NCBI GenBank assembly: GCA_028287545.1
Contig: JAQBPL010000385.1
Coordinates: forward strand, 1 to 12,308
DNA: 12,308 bases
Reading direction: 5' to 3'
DNA from: Vulcanimicrobiota bacterium
GTDB taxonomy: Bacteria > Eremiobacterota > Eremiobacteria > Baltobacterales > Baltobacteraceae
The translations under genes and the position numbers were made by a program. Under the pieces are notes generated by a model. The model made no database searches. It worked only from the letters and a program-made list of their open reading frames with translations, and was not told where the DNA came from. Shown here piece by piece: positions 1 through 8,896 of the stretch (its first letter is position 1; every line of letters starts with the position of its first letter).

Positions 1-1701
<1,701 letters not shown>

Positions 1702-1709
<8 letters not shown>

Positions 1710-2595
1710 GCAGGGCAGCCTTGACTCCGGTCAGGTAGTGATACTGGTACGAGAGCGTGCGCGCGAACCCGGGCTTGTGCGCGCCGCCCTCGATCCATGA
1801 TTTGAGCGCCGGGACGCCGTCGACGACGCCGTGCAGCGCGAGCGAGAGCGGCGTCATCCCGAGCCGCAGCTGCACGTCGAAGGCGCGGTGCTTGCGGTAG
1901 AACCGCACGGTCGAGCGGCCGGCGAGCTCGTATTTCTGCTGCTGCTCTTCCCACGGCACCGGGTGCCAGTGGTAGTCGACCGCATTCGGTTCGTATACGA
2001 TTGGAACGCCGGCGCGCTGCAGGCGATACCCGAGCTCCAGATCCTCGTGACCGTACCCGGTGAAATCTTCGTCGAACCGGCCGACGCGGTCGAGCTCCGC
2101 TTTGGGCGCCGACGCGTTGCCGGTGAGGAAGTACAGCCAAGACAGCCGCTTCGGTTTCTCGCCGTGCAGCGGCTCGCGCTTCGCGCGATCGGCGCGCTTG
2201 GTGAGATAGTCCTCGAACGAGCTGACCTGCACTTCCATGCCGACGACCGCTCGGGTACCGGGCCGGACGTGATGCGCGAGGTGACGCGAGAGCAGGTCCG
2301 GCGACGCGATGATGTCGGCGTCGGTGAACATGACGAGGGGCGCTTGCGCCGCTTCGATCCCCGCGTTGCGGGCCGAGGCGCGGCCGGTGTACGGCCCCGG
2401 CAGATGGCGCACGAACGGATGCTCGCGCGCGACGCCGGCGAGGTATTCCGCGGTGCCGTCCGTCGAGTTCGAGTCGGCGACGACGACCTCGAAGTCACCG
2501 CGCGGCAAATCCTGCGCGACGAGCGAGGGGACGACGTGGCGCAGCGTGTCGAGGCGATTGTACGTCGGGACGACGACGGAAATTTTTGGTGTCAT
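1702..2595 (-). CDS. GT2 family glycosyltransferase (first of three paralogues)
   Basis: GT-A fold inverting glycosyltransferase of 297 residues, predicted cytoplasmic or peripheral to the inner membrane; donor and acceptor are unknown. The N-terminus is a classic GT2 opening ([10 protein letters not shown], 5-14). The metal/nucleotide-binding DxD is TDAD at 91-94. A C-terminal acceptor-side motif [19 protein letters not shown] (174-192) resembles the galactosyltransferase C-terminal (GT7C-like) segment, with Glu184-Asp185 as the candidate catalytic pair. No membrane helices are evident. The ATG at 2595 is chosen because the GT2 fold begins there and because it forms an ATGA four-base overlap with the stop of the upstream GT9 gene. 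A longer frame reaching 2841 only reads back through that gene. There is no clear Shine-Dalgarno, which fits coupled translation. Family is certain; sugar specificity cannot be read from sequence. Confidence 0.93.
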
Positions 2596-3572
2596 AATAA
2601 GAGGTTTGCGACGGCGGCGACGATCTCGGCGCGGGATGCGCGCAGCGAGGGGTCCGACTCGTCCGGCGGTTTGCGAAGGATCGCGTTCGGCACGCGATAC
2701 GGCGACCATTCCTGAGAGGCCAGCCGAAACCATCGGTGCTCGAAGAGGACGACGGTCGGGGCGCGCACGGCGCTTGCGACATGGGTCGCACCGGTATCGA
2801 TGGTCACGACGCAGGCGGCGCGTTCGAAGATCGCTGCCCACACGTGGAATTCCAAGTCGCCCAGCACGGCGTCGGCGACGCCCGCCCGCCGGACGTCCTC
2901 GCCCAGCTCGCGCGCGTCCTCGCCGAAGGTCGCGACGAGCGGTCGCCCCAGCGCCCGCAGTTCGGCGATCAAGGTCAGGGTGCTGGCGGTCGTCGAGCCC
3001 CCTTCAGTCCAGCGCTTTCCAAGCTGAACCACGATCGGCCGCTCGGGCAATCCGGCGACTGCCGCGCGGTCGGCGTCCGAGACGGGAAGGACGAGATCGC
3101 GCACCAGTGTGCCGGCACCGGCGGCGGCGGCGACCGCCAGGACCTGCTCGACTTCGTGGGCGATCGCCATGCTCGGGTTCCGCTCGGCGGTGGTCGGATC
3201 GGCCTGGCTGATCACGAGGTCGGTCAGCATCGTGCGCAGCATCAGGCGCGCCGCGTAGCGCCTCGCATAGGTGTATCCGACCCGCTTCGGCGCGCGGGTT
3301 GCGGCGATGATGCGGTGGTCGACGTCGCGCGGCGCGAGCGCGATCGCCAGATCGACGTCGCGGAACCGCGCACCGAACACCGCCGGCTTGATTTGCGCCG
3401 GCAGCAGCGCGAGCGCGTCGACGTCGGGCGAGCGGTCGACGACGACCGAGTTGTACCGGCTGCACGCGAGCGTGATGTGCGCGTCGGGGAACGAACGCCG
3501 CACCGACGCTATCGCGGGCGTCGACAAGATGAGATCGCCGACCCGGTCGGTGCGCGAGAGCAGGATCTTCAT
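2592..3572 (-). CDS. GT9 family glycosyltransferase, heptosyltransferase-like
   Basis: A 326-residue GT-B enzyme of the ADP-heptose:LPS heptosyltransferase family, which adds heptose from ADP-heptose to LPS inner core on the cytoplasmic face of the inner membrane. The N-terminus MKILLSRTDRVGDLILSTP carries Asp13, matching the proposed catalytic base of WaaC. The nucleotide-side domain has LGKRWTE (184-190), whose Lys186 matches the donor-binding lysine region of WaaC. The family signature DTGATHVASAVRAPTVVLF lies at 259-277. Length is normal for the family. It starts with ATG 9 bases after the stop of the upstream GT2 gene and ends in an ATGA overlap with the next GT2. No strong Shine-Dalgarno is seen. 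Which heptosyltransferase (I, II, III or another GT9 activity) cannot be settled; with three GT9 genes here, each probably makes a different linkage. Confidence 0.92.
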   Translation of the reverse strand: MKILLSRTDRVGDLILSTPAIASVRRSFPDAHITLACSRYNSVVVDRSPDVDALALLPAQIKPAVFGARFRDVDLAIALAPRDVDHRIIAATRAPKRVGYTYARRYAARLMLRTMLTDLVISQADPTTAERNPSMAIAHEVEQVLAVAAAAGAGTLVRDLVLPVSDADRAAVAGLPERPIVVQLGKRWTEGGSTTASTLTLIAELRALGRPLVATFGEDARELGEDVRRAGVADAVLGDLEFHVWAAIFERAACVVTIDTGATHVASAVRAPTVVLFEHRWFRLASQEWSPYRVPNAILRKPPDESDPSLRASRAEIVAAVANLLL

Positions 3573-3581
3573 CGAACGCCG

Positions 3582-4481
3582 CTACGCGCGCTTTGTTTTA
3601 GCGAGCTCGTCGTAGTAGGCGGCAGCGGCGAGCAGCCGCGCGGCAGCCAATTTCGACGCCGAGAGTTTGCGCTCGCCCGACGCATCGCCGAGGGCCCGCT
3701 CCAGCCGCGGCACCAGACCGCTGCGCTGCAGCGCGCCGGCGAGCAGGCGCTGCGGCGGCGTGTCCCCGATCGCGAGCGCCACCCGCCAGCCCGGATGCAG
3801 CTGCTCGAGGCGCACCGCCGTGCGGGCCTGCGCGCGAACCTGGCGCAGCATCCCCGCGACGTTCGTGCCCTTCGGGCGCGGCTTGTAGTGGAACGCCACG
3901 GCGAGTTTGTTGAACGCGGCTTTCGTGCCGAGCGCGCGCAGCCGCAGACCGAGTTCGATGTCTTCCCAACCGTACTCGCTGAACGACTCGTCGAAGCGGC
4001 CGCCGGCCGCGTCGAGCCGGGCGCGGCGCACCGACACGTTCGACGTCCAGAACCAGTTCGCGCTGTAGTTCTTCGGCGTCCACACCGGGACGGGAAGCGC
4101 GTCGAACGACTCCGTGTTGATCACGGCGCCGCGCACGACGACGTCGCCGTGCCGCGCGTCGCTGCGCAGATGCTCGGCGACGAAGACCGGCGTCGGCAGC
4201 ACGTCGTCGTCGATGAACGCGATGCGCTCGCCGGTCGACAGCGCGATCCCGGCGTTGCGCGCCCGGGCGAGGCCGGCGTTCGCCTGATCGATGACGGTGA
4301 AGCGGCACGTCGCGATGCGCCGCGCGCGTTCGATCACCGCCGGAGTGTCGTCCTGCGACCCGTCGTTGACCAGCACGACCTCATACTGGTCGGCCGCCGC
4401 CGTCTGATCGAAGCATGCTTCGAGGACGCGGCCGAGCAAGTGCGCGCGATTGTAGGTGCAGAGCTGAATGGTGAACTTCAT
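3582..4481 (-). CDS. GT2 family glycosyltransferase (second of three paralogues)
   Basis: A 299-residue GT-A glycosyltransferase; substrate unknown. Landmarks: IQLCTYNR (5-12), NDGS (39-42, nucleotide contact), ARARNAG (72-78), the metal-binding IDDDV (90-94) and the acceptor-side motif FDESFSEYGWEDIELGLRL (163-181) with the ED pair at 173-174. The last motif is shared with the other two GT2 proteins here, so the three look like products of duplication or joint recruitment. A basic, Ala/Leu-rich C-terminal region of about 100 residues could contact membrane or partners; it has no obvious transmembrane helix. The ATG at 4481 is preferred because homology starts there and it sits 7 bases after the acetyltransferase stop. 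Upstream in-frame codons only read through that gene. It ends in TAG, 9 bases before the GT9 start. Confidence 0.92.
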   Translation of the reverse strand: MKFTIQLCTYNRAHLLGRVLEACFDQTAAADQYEVVLVNDGSQDDTPAVIERARRIATCRFTVIDQANAGLARARNAGIALSTGERIAFIDDDVLPTPVFVAEHLRSDARHGDVVVRGAVINTESFDALPVPVWTPKNYSANWFWTSNVSVRRARLDAAGGRFDESFSEYGWEDIELGLRLRALGTKAAFNKLAVAFHYKPRPKGTNVAGMLRQVRAQARTAVRLEQLHPGWRVALAIGDTPPQRLLAGALQRSGLVPRLERALGDASGERKLSASKLAAARLLAAAAYYDELAKTKRA

Positions 4482-4488
4482 AGTGGGT

Positions 4489-5745
4489 TCAGAACCTCGC
4501 CGTCGATGCCGGCGGCTGGTCGGCCGCAAATGCGCGCGCGACGGAAGCGAGTGCGGACGCCGGCTCGACGCTCGCCAGTCGGTGGCGCACCACATCGCGC
4601 AGCGCCAGCGAGCCGACGAGGACGGACGACAGGTCGGCGATTCCGATGCGCAGCGTCGCGTCGGGCGCAGCATCGTCGTCACGCTGGGGCGCGCCGTTCG
4701 GTAAGAACCGAAACGTCATCGCTTGCGCGGTCGGTGCGTAGAATGCATCGCTCACGTCCACGCGCAGGACCAACGGTCGCTCGGCCGCCCCGAGGTGGGC
4801 GAACGCGCGCTCGAAGTCGAGGACGCGATACATCATTCCGAGCGCCGTCTCGGCGACGCGGTGTGCCGCCGGCGGCGCGATGACGCGATCGGAACCGTCG
4901 CGCGGATCGTCGGCTGCGAGGTACATGACGGGGTCCTGCGTTTCGATGAAAATTTCGGCAAACTGATCCTGCTGCGCGCGGAGGTAGCCGAGCAGCGCGG
5001 CGAGATGCACCGGCTCCTCGTACATGAGGTCGCGCACGACGAGGCGGTTGCGGTTCTGCGTCTCCGGCGAGCCGCGTTTTACGGCGGTGAGCATGAGCCC
5101 GCGCAGGGTGCCCCCTTCCTCGACGCCGACGAACCGTATCGGATCGCCGAGTGCCTGCCGCAGCGCCCACGGCTGGCGCGCGATGGCGCCGTTGGTCGTC
5201 CGGCGCACCCGCTCGGTGCACGCGACGATCGCGTCGAAATCTCCCTCGTCGAGCAGGCGCACCGTGCCGCGGGCCCCGTGGCTGCGCAACGCTGCGGGGC
5301 GAAAACCGTATCGCTGAACCGGCGTACCGTAGCCGAAACCGAGCGCACGATAGAAGTCCGGCCGGAACGGGTGGAGGATGGCGAACGGCGCCTCACGCTC
5401 GCGGTAGAAGTCGAGATACCACGCGATCAGCGCCCGGGCGATCCCCTGGCGTTTGTGCGCGAGGGAAACCGCGACCGCACCGACCCCGCCGGTCAAAGCA
5501 TCGATCCCGCGCACGTTCATTGTGTAGTCGTAGAGGCGCATCACGCCGAGGACCGCGCCACCGCGCTCGGCGACGACGTAACGCGTCCCAGGACGTTCGA
5601 GCGTCGCGCGCATCCGCTCGGTGTAACCGGCGAGCGCGTCGGCGGAAGCGATCTCCAGCACCGGGTACGCGTCCGCGTACACGCGCGCCATCGCAGGCAC
5701 CGCCGCATCGTCCGTCTCGACAATGCGGATCGTCGGCGCGATCAA
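4489..5745 (-). CDS. Eis-like GNAT N-acetyltransferase (GNAT-GNAT-SCP2 architecture)
   Basis: A 418-residue cytoplasmic acetyltransferase that would transfer acetyl from acetyl-CoA to amines; the real substrate is unknown. The acetyl-CoA loop is AVSLAHKRQGIARALIAWYL (positions 92-111). The segment DFYRALGFGYG (130-140) matches the Eis region holding the general-acid tyrosine (Tyr126 in M. tuberculosis Eis; Tyr132 here). A second GNAT-like domain follows (about 160-300), then an SCP2-like domain. The chain ends in phenylalanine, as Eis does, where the C-terminal carboxylate acts as general base. Length matches Eis (about 400). The TTG start at 5745 is supported by a GAGG 5 bases upstream and by a TTGA overlap with the csaA stop. 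The context suggests a role in modifying an amino sugar, polyamine or aminated lipid, but this is inference. Aminoglycoside acetylation is possible and untested. Confidence 0.87.
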   Translation of the reverse strand: MIAPTIRIVETDDAAVPAMARVYADAYPVLEIASADALAGYTERMRATLERPGTRYVVAERGGAVLGVMRLYDYTMNVRGIDALTGGVGAVAVSLAHKRQGIARALIAWYLDFYREREAPFAILHPFRPDFYRALGFGYGTPVQRYGFRPAALRSHGARGTVRLLDEGDFDAIVACTERVRRTTNGAIARQPWALRQALGDPIRFVGVEEGGTLRGLMLTAVKRGSPETQNRNRLVVRDLMYEEPVHLAALLGYLRAQQDQFAEIFIETQDPVMYLAADDPRDGSDRVIAPPAAHRVAETALGMMYRVLDFERAFAHLGAAERPLVLRVDVSDAFYAPTAQAMTFRFLPNGAPQRDDDAAPDATLRIGIADLSSVLVGSLALRDVVRHRLASVEPASALASVARAFAADQPPASTARF

Positions 5746-6074
5746 TACAGCCTCGTGCCGTCCGGGACGGCGAACTGCGGGCGCACCAGCACGACCGCGC
5801 CGTCCGCATCGTCCATGCCGAGTACGAGAACCTCGCTCTGCACGCCGGCGATGCGCTTGGGCGGGAAGTTCACGACCGCGCACACTTGCGTGCCGATCAG
5901 CTCGCCCGGGACGTACCGGCGCGTGATCTGCACGGAGGAACGCCGTTCGCCGAGTTCCGGGCCGAAGTCGATGCGCAGCACGTACGCCGGCTTGCGCGCG
6001 CCGGCAAGCGGTTCGGCGGCGCGAACGGTCCCCGCGCGCACGTCGATCCGCGCGAAATCGTCGTATTCGATCAC
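5742..6074 (-). CDS. csaA: CsaA-type tRNA-binding / export chaperone-like protein
   Basis: A 110-residue single OB-fold protein of the tRNA_bind family. Stretches DFARIDVRAGTV (near 6-17), SSVQITRRY, AVVNFPPKRIAG, SEVLVLG and the PDGTRLY ending line up closely with Bacillus CsaA, and the length matches. CsaA is a dimeric cytoplasmic protein described as chaperone-like in protein export and able to bind tRNA; its exact job is unsettled. The GTG at 6074 gives MIEYDDF and a GTGA four-base overlap with the upstream GT9 stop. Its own stop overlaps the TTG of the acetyltransferase gene. No Shine-Dalgarno is visible, so expression probably depends on reinitiation. Its presence between glycosyltransferases is not explained by any known role. 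Another tRNA-binding gene, aspS, lies at the end of the same run. Confidence 0.92.
   Translation of the reverse strand: MIEYDDFARIDVRAGTVRAAEPLAGARKPAYVLRIDFGPELGERRSSVQITRRYVPGELIGTQVCAVVNFPPKRIAGVQSEVLVLGMDDADGAVVLVRPQFAVPDGTRLY
5751..5755 (-). promoter_or_regulatory. Ribosome binding site that decides the TTG start of the Eis-like gene
   Basis: On the minus strand this reads CGAGG, with GAGG ending 5 bases before the TTG at 5745. It is one of the few clear Shine-Dalgarno matches in the run, and it lies within the end of csaA. Together with the TTGA overlap it supports TTG as the true start. Confidence 0.6.
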
Positions 6075-7096
6075 GATTGCGTCGTTCGACGCGCGGCGGA
6101 CGACCCATCGGCAGCCGGCACGAGCAGCCCGTCGAGCGCGGCGAGGACTCGCTCGACGTCGAGCGCGCGCACGCAGGCGAAATCGGGACACGTCTCCTTG
6201 CGATGCTGCGGCGGGCAGGCGTACGTCGGACGCACGACGGCGACGCGGCGCCCGCGCGGCGCCCAGCGATCGGGTTCGTCCGACTGCAGCGCGAAGATGC
6301 CCACGGTCGGTGCGCCCACCGCCGCCGCGACGTGCATGGGACCGGAATCCATCGCGAGCACCGCACGCGCGCGCGCGGCGAGCGCGGCGAAGACGCCGAT
6401 CGTGGTCGCGCCGGCGATCGGAATCGTGCGGCGGCCCGCGCCTTCGGCGATCGCCTCGGCGATCGCGCGATCGTCCGGCGCGCCGGTGACCAGCACCGGC
6501 ATCGCGTCGCGCTCGTTCAGCCGCCGCGCGAGGACGGCGAACGCCTCCGTCGGCCAGCGCGCGTGGTGCGCCGACAACCCGCGCGTCGGATGCAGCAGGT
6601 AGAATTCGCCGGCGACGTCGTGCACGCGCAGGAGCGTCTGGGCGCTGGTTTCGTCGTCCGGGTGCAGCGCGAATTCGGGCACGGGATCGGCGAGATCGCA
6701 CCCGATCGCCCGCGCGTAGTCGAGCAATATCTCCGTCCAGTGCGTCGTGCGATCGCCGAGTTCGCTGCGAATCACGACCCGGTTCGAGAACAGCGGCGAG
6801 TACAGCCGCCGCGCTTGCCCGACCCGCACGGGGATACGGGCGGCGAACGGCAAGAGCGCAGTGCGCAGCGTCGCCCACGTCACGATCGCCGCGTCGTAGC
6901 GCGCTGACAGCCTCTGCCCCAGCGGAATCACGCGCTCGAGGGCCGGGATGTGGCCTGCGAGCTGCGCGTGCGCCGGCAGCACGACCGCGTCGACGGCGGC
7001 ATATCGCGCCCGCAATGCCCGAGCGACGACGCCCGCCAGGAGCGTGTCGCCGATCCCCCCTCCGGCCGCGACGAGCAGCGCGCGATCAGTCGCCAT
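6071..7096 (-). CDS. GT9 family glycosyltransferase with a C-terminal cysteine cluster
   Basis: A 341-residue GT-B heptosyltransferase-like enzyme. The N-terminus LLVAAGGGIGDTLLAG carries GIGD at 14-17, so Asp17 is the candidate catalytic base. HPTRG (169-173) and ARWPTEAF (179-186) form the nucleotide side, with Arg where WaaC has Lys. The signature MDSGPMHVAAAVGAPTVGIF is at 249-268. After it come Cys294, Cys303 and Cys308 (C-x8-C-x4-C), a pattern found in a subset of GT9 proteins; metal binding is possible but not shown. The ATG at 7096 lies just before the fold begins and overlaps the preceding GT9 stop by 11 bases. An upstream in-frame ATG at 7129 would add 11 residues and overlap more. 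The stop forms GTGA with csaA. Substrate is probably ADP-heptose given hldA/hldC nearby, but other GT9 donors are possible. Confidence 0.91.
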   Translation of the reverse strand: MATDRALLVAAGGGIGDTLLAGVVARALRARYAAVDAVVLPAHAQLAGHIPALERVIPLGQRLSARYDAAIVTWATLRTALLPFAARIPVRVGQARRLYSPLFSNRVVIRSELGDRTTHWTEILLDYARAIGCDLADPVPEFALHPDDETSAQTLLRVHDVAGEFYLLHPTRGLSAHHARWPTEAFAVLARRLNERDAMPVLVTGAPDDRAIAEAIAEGAGRRTIPIAGATTIGVFAALAARARAVLAMDSGPMHVAAAVGAPTVGIFALQSDEPDRWAPRGRRVAVVRPTYACPPQHRKETCPDFACVRALDVERVLAALDGLLVPAADGSSAARRTTQS

Positions 7097-8027
7097 CGAA
7101 CGCTGCTTCGATGAGCGGCCTTCCCGCACCGCCGGTGACCACCGGTGCTGGGAAAGCCGAATACGGCGCGGCCCACGGCCGCCAGCGCCGCACTTGGGGA
7201 GCGAAGTTCCGCTCGGGAAACACGTCGAGAACCCGCACGCCGAGCATTCCGGCGACGTGCGCGGCGCCCGTATCGACGGTGATCACCGTTGCGGCGCCGT
7301 CGATCGCGGCCACCCAGTCGCGGAGCGAGGCGAACCCCTCCGCCGTCACGCCGAGCGCCTTCGAGGCGGCGGCGGCCTCTTCGGGAGCGGCGATCACACG
7401 CAGCCCGCGCGGCTCGAGCGCGGCGACGACGCGGCGCAGCACGTCGTCCGGGACGCCGGTCGCGTTCCACTTCGCGCCGGCTTGCAGCAGCACGCCCGCG
7501 CGCGGCGGCGCATTCACCGCGGCCAGGACCGTGCGCAGCACCGCGGCATCCGCCGAAGGTTCGCGCGAAGCGACCAGACCGGCGCCGAGCCGGTACAGAA
7601 TCTCCACTTCGTGCGCGTCGCCGGTTCCGCTGCGTTGTTCGCGCGACACCGCGCGCGTGACGCGGCGGCGCACCCAGAGCGTCTTGAACGGCCGTGCCCA
7701 GCCGGTCGTGAACCCGACGCGCTGCGGAATCGGCTGCGCGAGCGCATACGCCTCCGGTTCTTCGCTTGCGATCAGCGCCGCGTCGTAGCGCATCGCCGCG
7801 ATCTCGTCGCGCGCGCGCGCCGTGCTCGCCGGGGTCGAGCCGTGCGCCGGCCACGGGATGCGCTCGAGGACGTGTTCCGCGCAGATCGCGTGCGGCGCAA
7901 AAAGTCCGGCGTTGCGGGTGGTCAGCGCGACGCCGACCTCGTGCCCCGCAGCGCGCAGCCCGGCGACGAGCGGGACGCAGACGGCGGCGTCACCGACCCC
8001 GTCGAGGCGCACGAGCAGGACGCGCAC
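7086..8027 (-). CDS. GT9 family glycosyltransferase, heptosyltransferase-like
   Basis: A 313-residue GT-B enzyme. Its start MRVLLVRLDGVGDAAV puts the candidate catalytic Asp at 13. The donor-side segment LLQAGAKWNATG (180-191) carries Lys186-Trp187, and the family signature VDTGAAHVAGMLGVRVLDVF spans 251-270. The GTG start at 8027 falls 2 bases after the TGA of the upstream GT2. A CTG four codons... earlier start is not needed to complete the fold, and the long in-frame extension toward 8351 only reads back through the GT2 gene. No convincing Shine-Dalgarno is present. It is one of two adjacent, divergent GT9 genes, compatible with stepwise addition of two heptoses as WaaC and WaaF do elsewhere; that pairing is inference. 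Confidence 0.91.
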   Translation of the reverse strand: MRVLLVRLDGVGDAAVCVPLVAGLRAAGHEVGVALTTRNAGLFAPHAICAEHVLERIPWPAHGSTPASTARARDEIAAMRYDAALIASEEPEAYALAQPIPQRVGFTTGWARPFKTLWVRRRVTRAVSREQRSGTGDAHEVEILYRLGAGLVASREPSADAAVLRTVLAAVNAPPRAGVLLQAGAKWNATGVPDDVLRRVVAALEPRGLRVIAAPEEAAAASKALGVTAEGFASLRDWVAAIDGAATVITVDTGAAHVAGMLGVRVLDVFPERNFAPQVRRWRPWAAPYSAFPAPVVTGGAGRPLIEAAFDGD

Positions 8028-8029
8028 GA

Positions 8030-8896
8030 TCAGGTTTTGCGGCGCAGCTGCCGGTCGAGCTCTTCGGTGTAGACGCTGTCGAGCAAGAGGCGGCGAGCGA
8101 ACGCGGCGACCGGCGGCGGTACGCGCGTGCTCGCCGCGAGGCCGGCGAGGAACGGCTGCGCCGCGCGCGGCGCGAGCACGCGCGCGCGCACCAGGTTGAG
8201 CGCATACGCGCCGGTGGCGAGCTTGACGCGCGCAGTCGGCATCTTGCGCACGAACTGCGCCCCCATGCGCGCCTTTTCGATCGCCTTGTTCAGCGCGTCG
8301 TCGAGCGACTCCGGCGTCGGCGGCTTCACGTGCCAGAGGTACGCATCCCACGCGAAGCCGCGGCGCAGGCCATGCGCCCGCAAGCGCGCACCGAGCTCAG
8401 TGTCTTCCCAGCCGTACAGATCGAAGTTCTCGTCGAACGCGCCGACGGCTTGCAGCGGTGCGCGCGGCACCGACACGTTGCACGTCACGAAGAACGCGCG
8501 CGAGAAATTCGCCGCGCTCGGCTCCGGCCGATCCTGGGGCGCGGCGATGTTGAGGATGGGCCCGGAGACCGCGAGCGGTGCGTCGGCCTGGGCGTGCGCC
8601 TTCGCGTGCGCAGCGAGAAAGTGCGGCGGCGTCACGACGTCGTCGTCGACGAAGAGCACGACCTCGCCGGTCGCGCGCGCAATCCCGGCGTTGCGCGCCT
8701 TACCGCGATTCGGTTCCGCGACGAACGCGTACTCGGCCCCGTGCTTGCGCACGACCTCCGGCGTCGCGTCGTTCGAACCGTTGTCGACCACGATGATCTC
8801 GAACGGCGGCGCATCAGCCTGCGCGCGCAGCGAACCGAGCGCATCGTCCAGCAGAGCAGCCCGATCTTTAGTCGCAATCACGACGCTAAGGGTCAC
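8030..8896 (-). CDS. GT2 family glycosyltransferase (third of three paralogues)
   Basis: A 288-residue GT-A glycosyltransferase. Landmarks: LSVVIATKDR (3-12), VVDNGSND (36-43), GKARNAG (65-71), metal-binding FVDDDV (82-87) and FDENFDLYGWEDTELGARL (154-172) with ED at 164-165. It resembles the GT2 at 3582-4481 most closely: both have DDD rather than DAD, N-V-S-V before the acceptor motif, and YGWED. The C-terminal third is Arg/Ala-rich and without clear membrane helices. The GTG at 8896 gives MTLSVVIATKDR and a GTGA four-base overlap with the LpxB-like gene. Upstream in-frame sequence to 8995 is read-through of that gene. Donor and acceptor are unknown. Its position directly after the LpxB-like gene suggests action early in glycan assembly, which is inference. 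Confidence 0.92.
   Translation of the reverse strand: MTLSVVIATKDRAALLDDALGSLRAQADAPPFEIIVVDNGSNDATPEVVRKHGAEYAFVAEPNRGKARNAGIARATGEVVLFVDDDVVTPPHFLAAHAKAHAQADAPLAVSGPILNIAAPQDRPEPSAANFSRAFFVTCNVSVPRAPLQAVGAFDENFDLYGWEDTELGARLRAHGLRRGFAWDAYLWHVKPPTPESLDDALNKAIEKARMGAQFVRKMPTARVKLATGAYALNLVRARVLAPRAAQPFLAGLAASTRVPPPVAAFARRLLLDSVYTEELDRQLRRKT

Noticed and set aside
2596..2841. N-terminal extension of the first GT2 to a start at 2841
   Set aside because: The added residues lie wholly within the upstream GT9 gene and are Arg-rich. The GT2 fold begins right at the ATG at 2595.
2736..4883. Long plus-strand open frame (715 codons) antisense to GT9 and GT2 genes
   Set aside because: It is Arg/Gly/His-rich with no recognisable family, and it lies opposite well-supported genes. 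Such long antisense frames are expected from GC-rich codon bias.
6420..6480. Clustered GCGATCGC-like words reminiscent of the cyanobacterial HIP1 element
   Set aside because: They lie inside a GT9 gene in Ala/Ile/Glu-rich codons, and similar words are scattered through this GC-rich coding sequence. No excess beyond composition could be shown by eye.
4723..6489. Plus-strand frame of 588 codons opposite the Eis-like, csaA and GT9 genes
   Set aside because: It is low-complexity and Arg-rich, has no motif, and crosses three real gene boundaries on the other strand.
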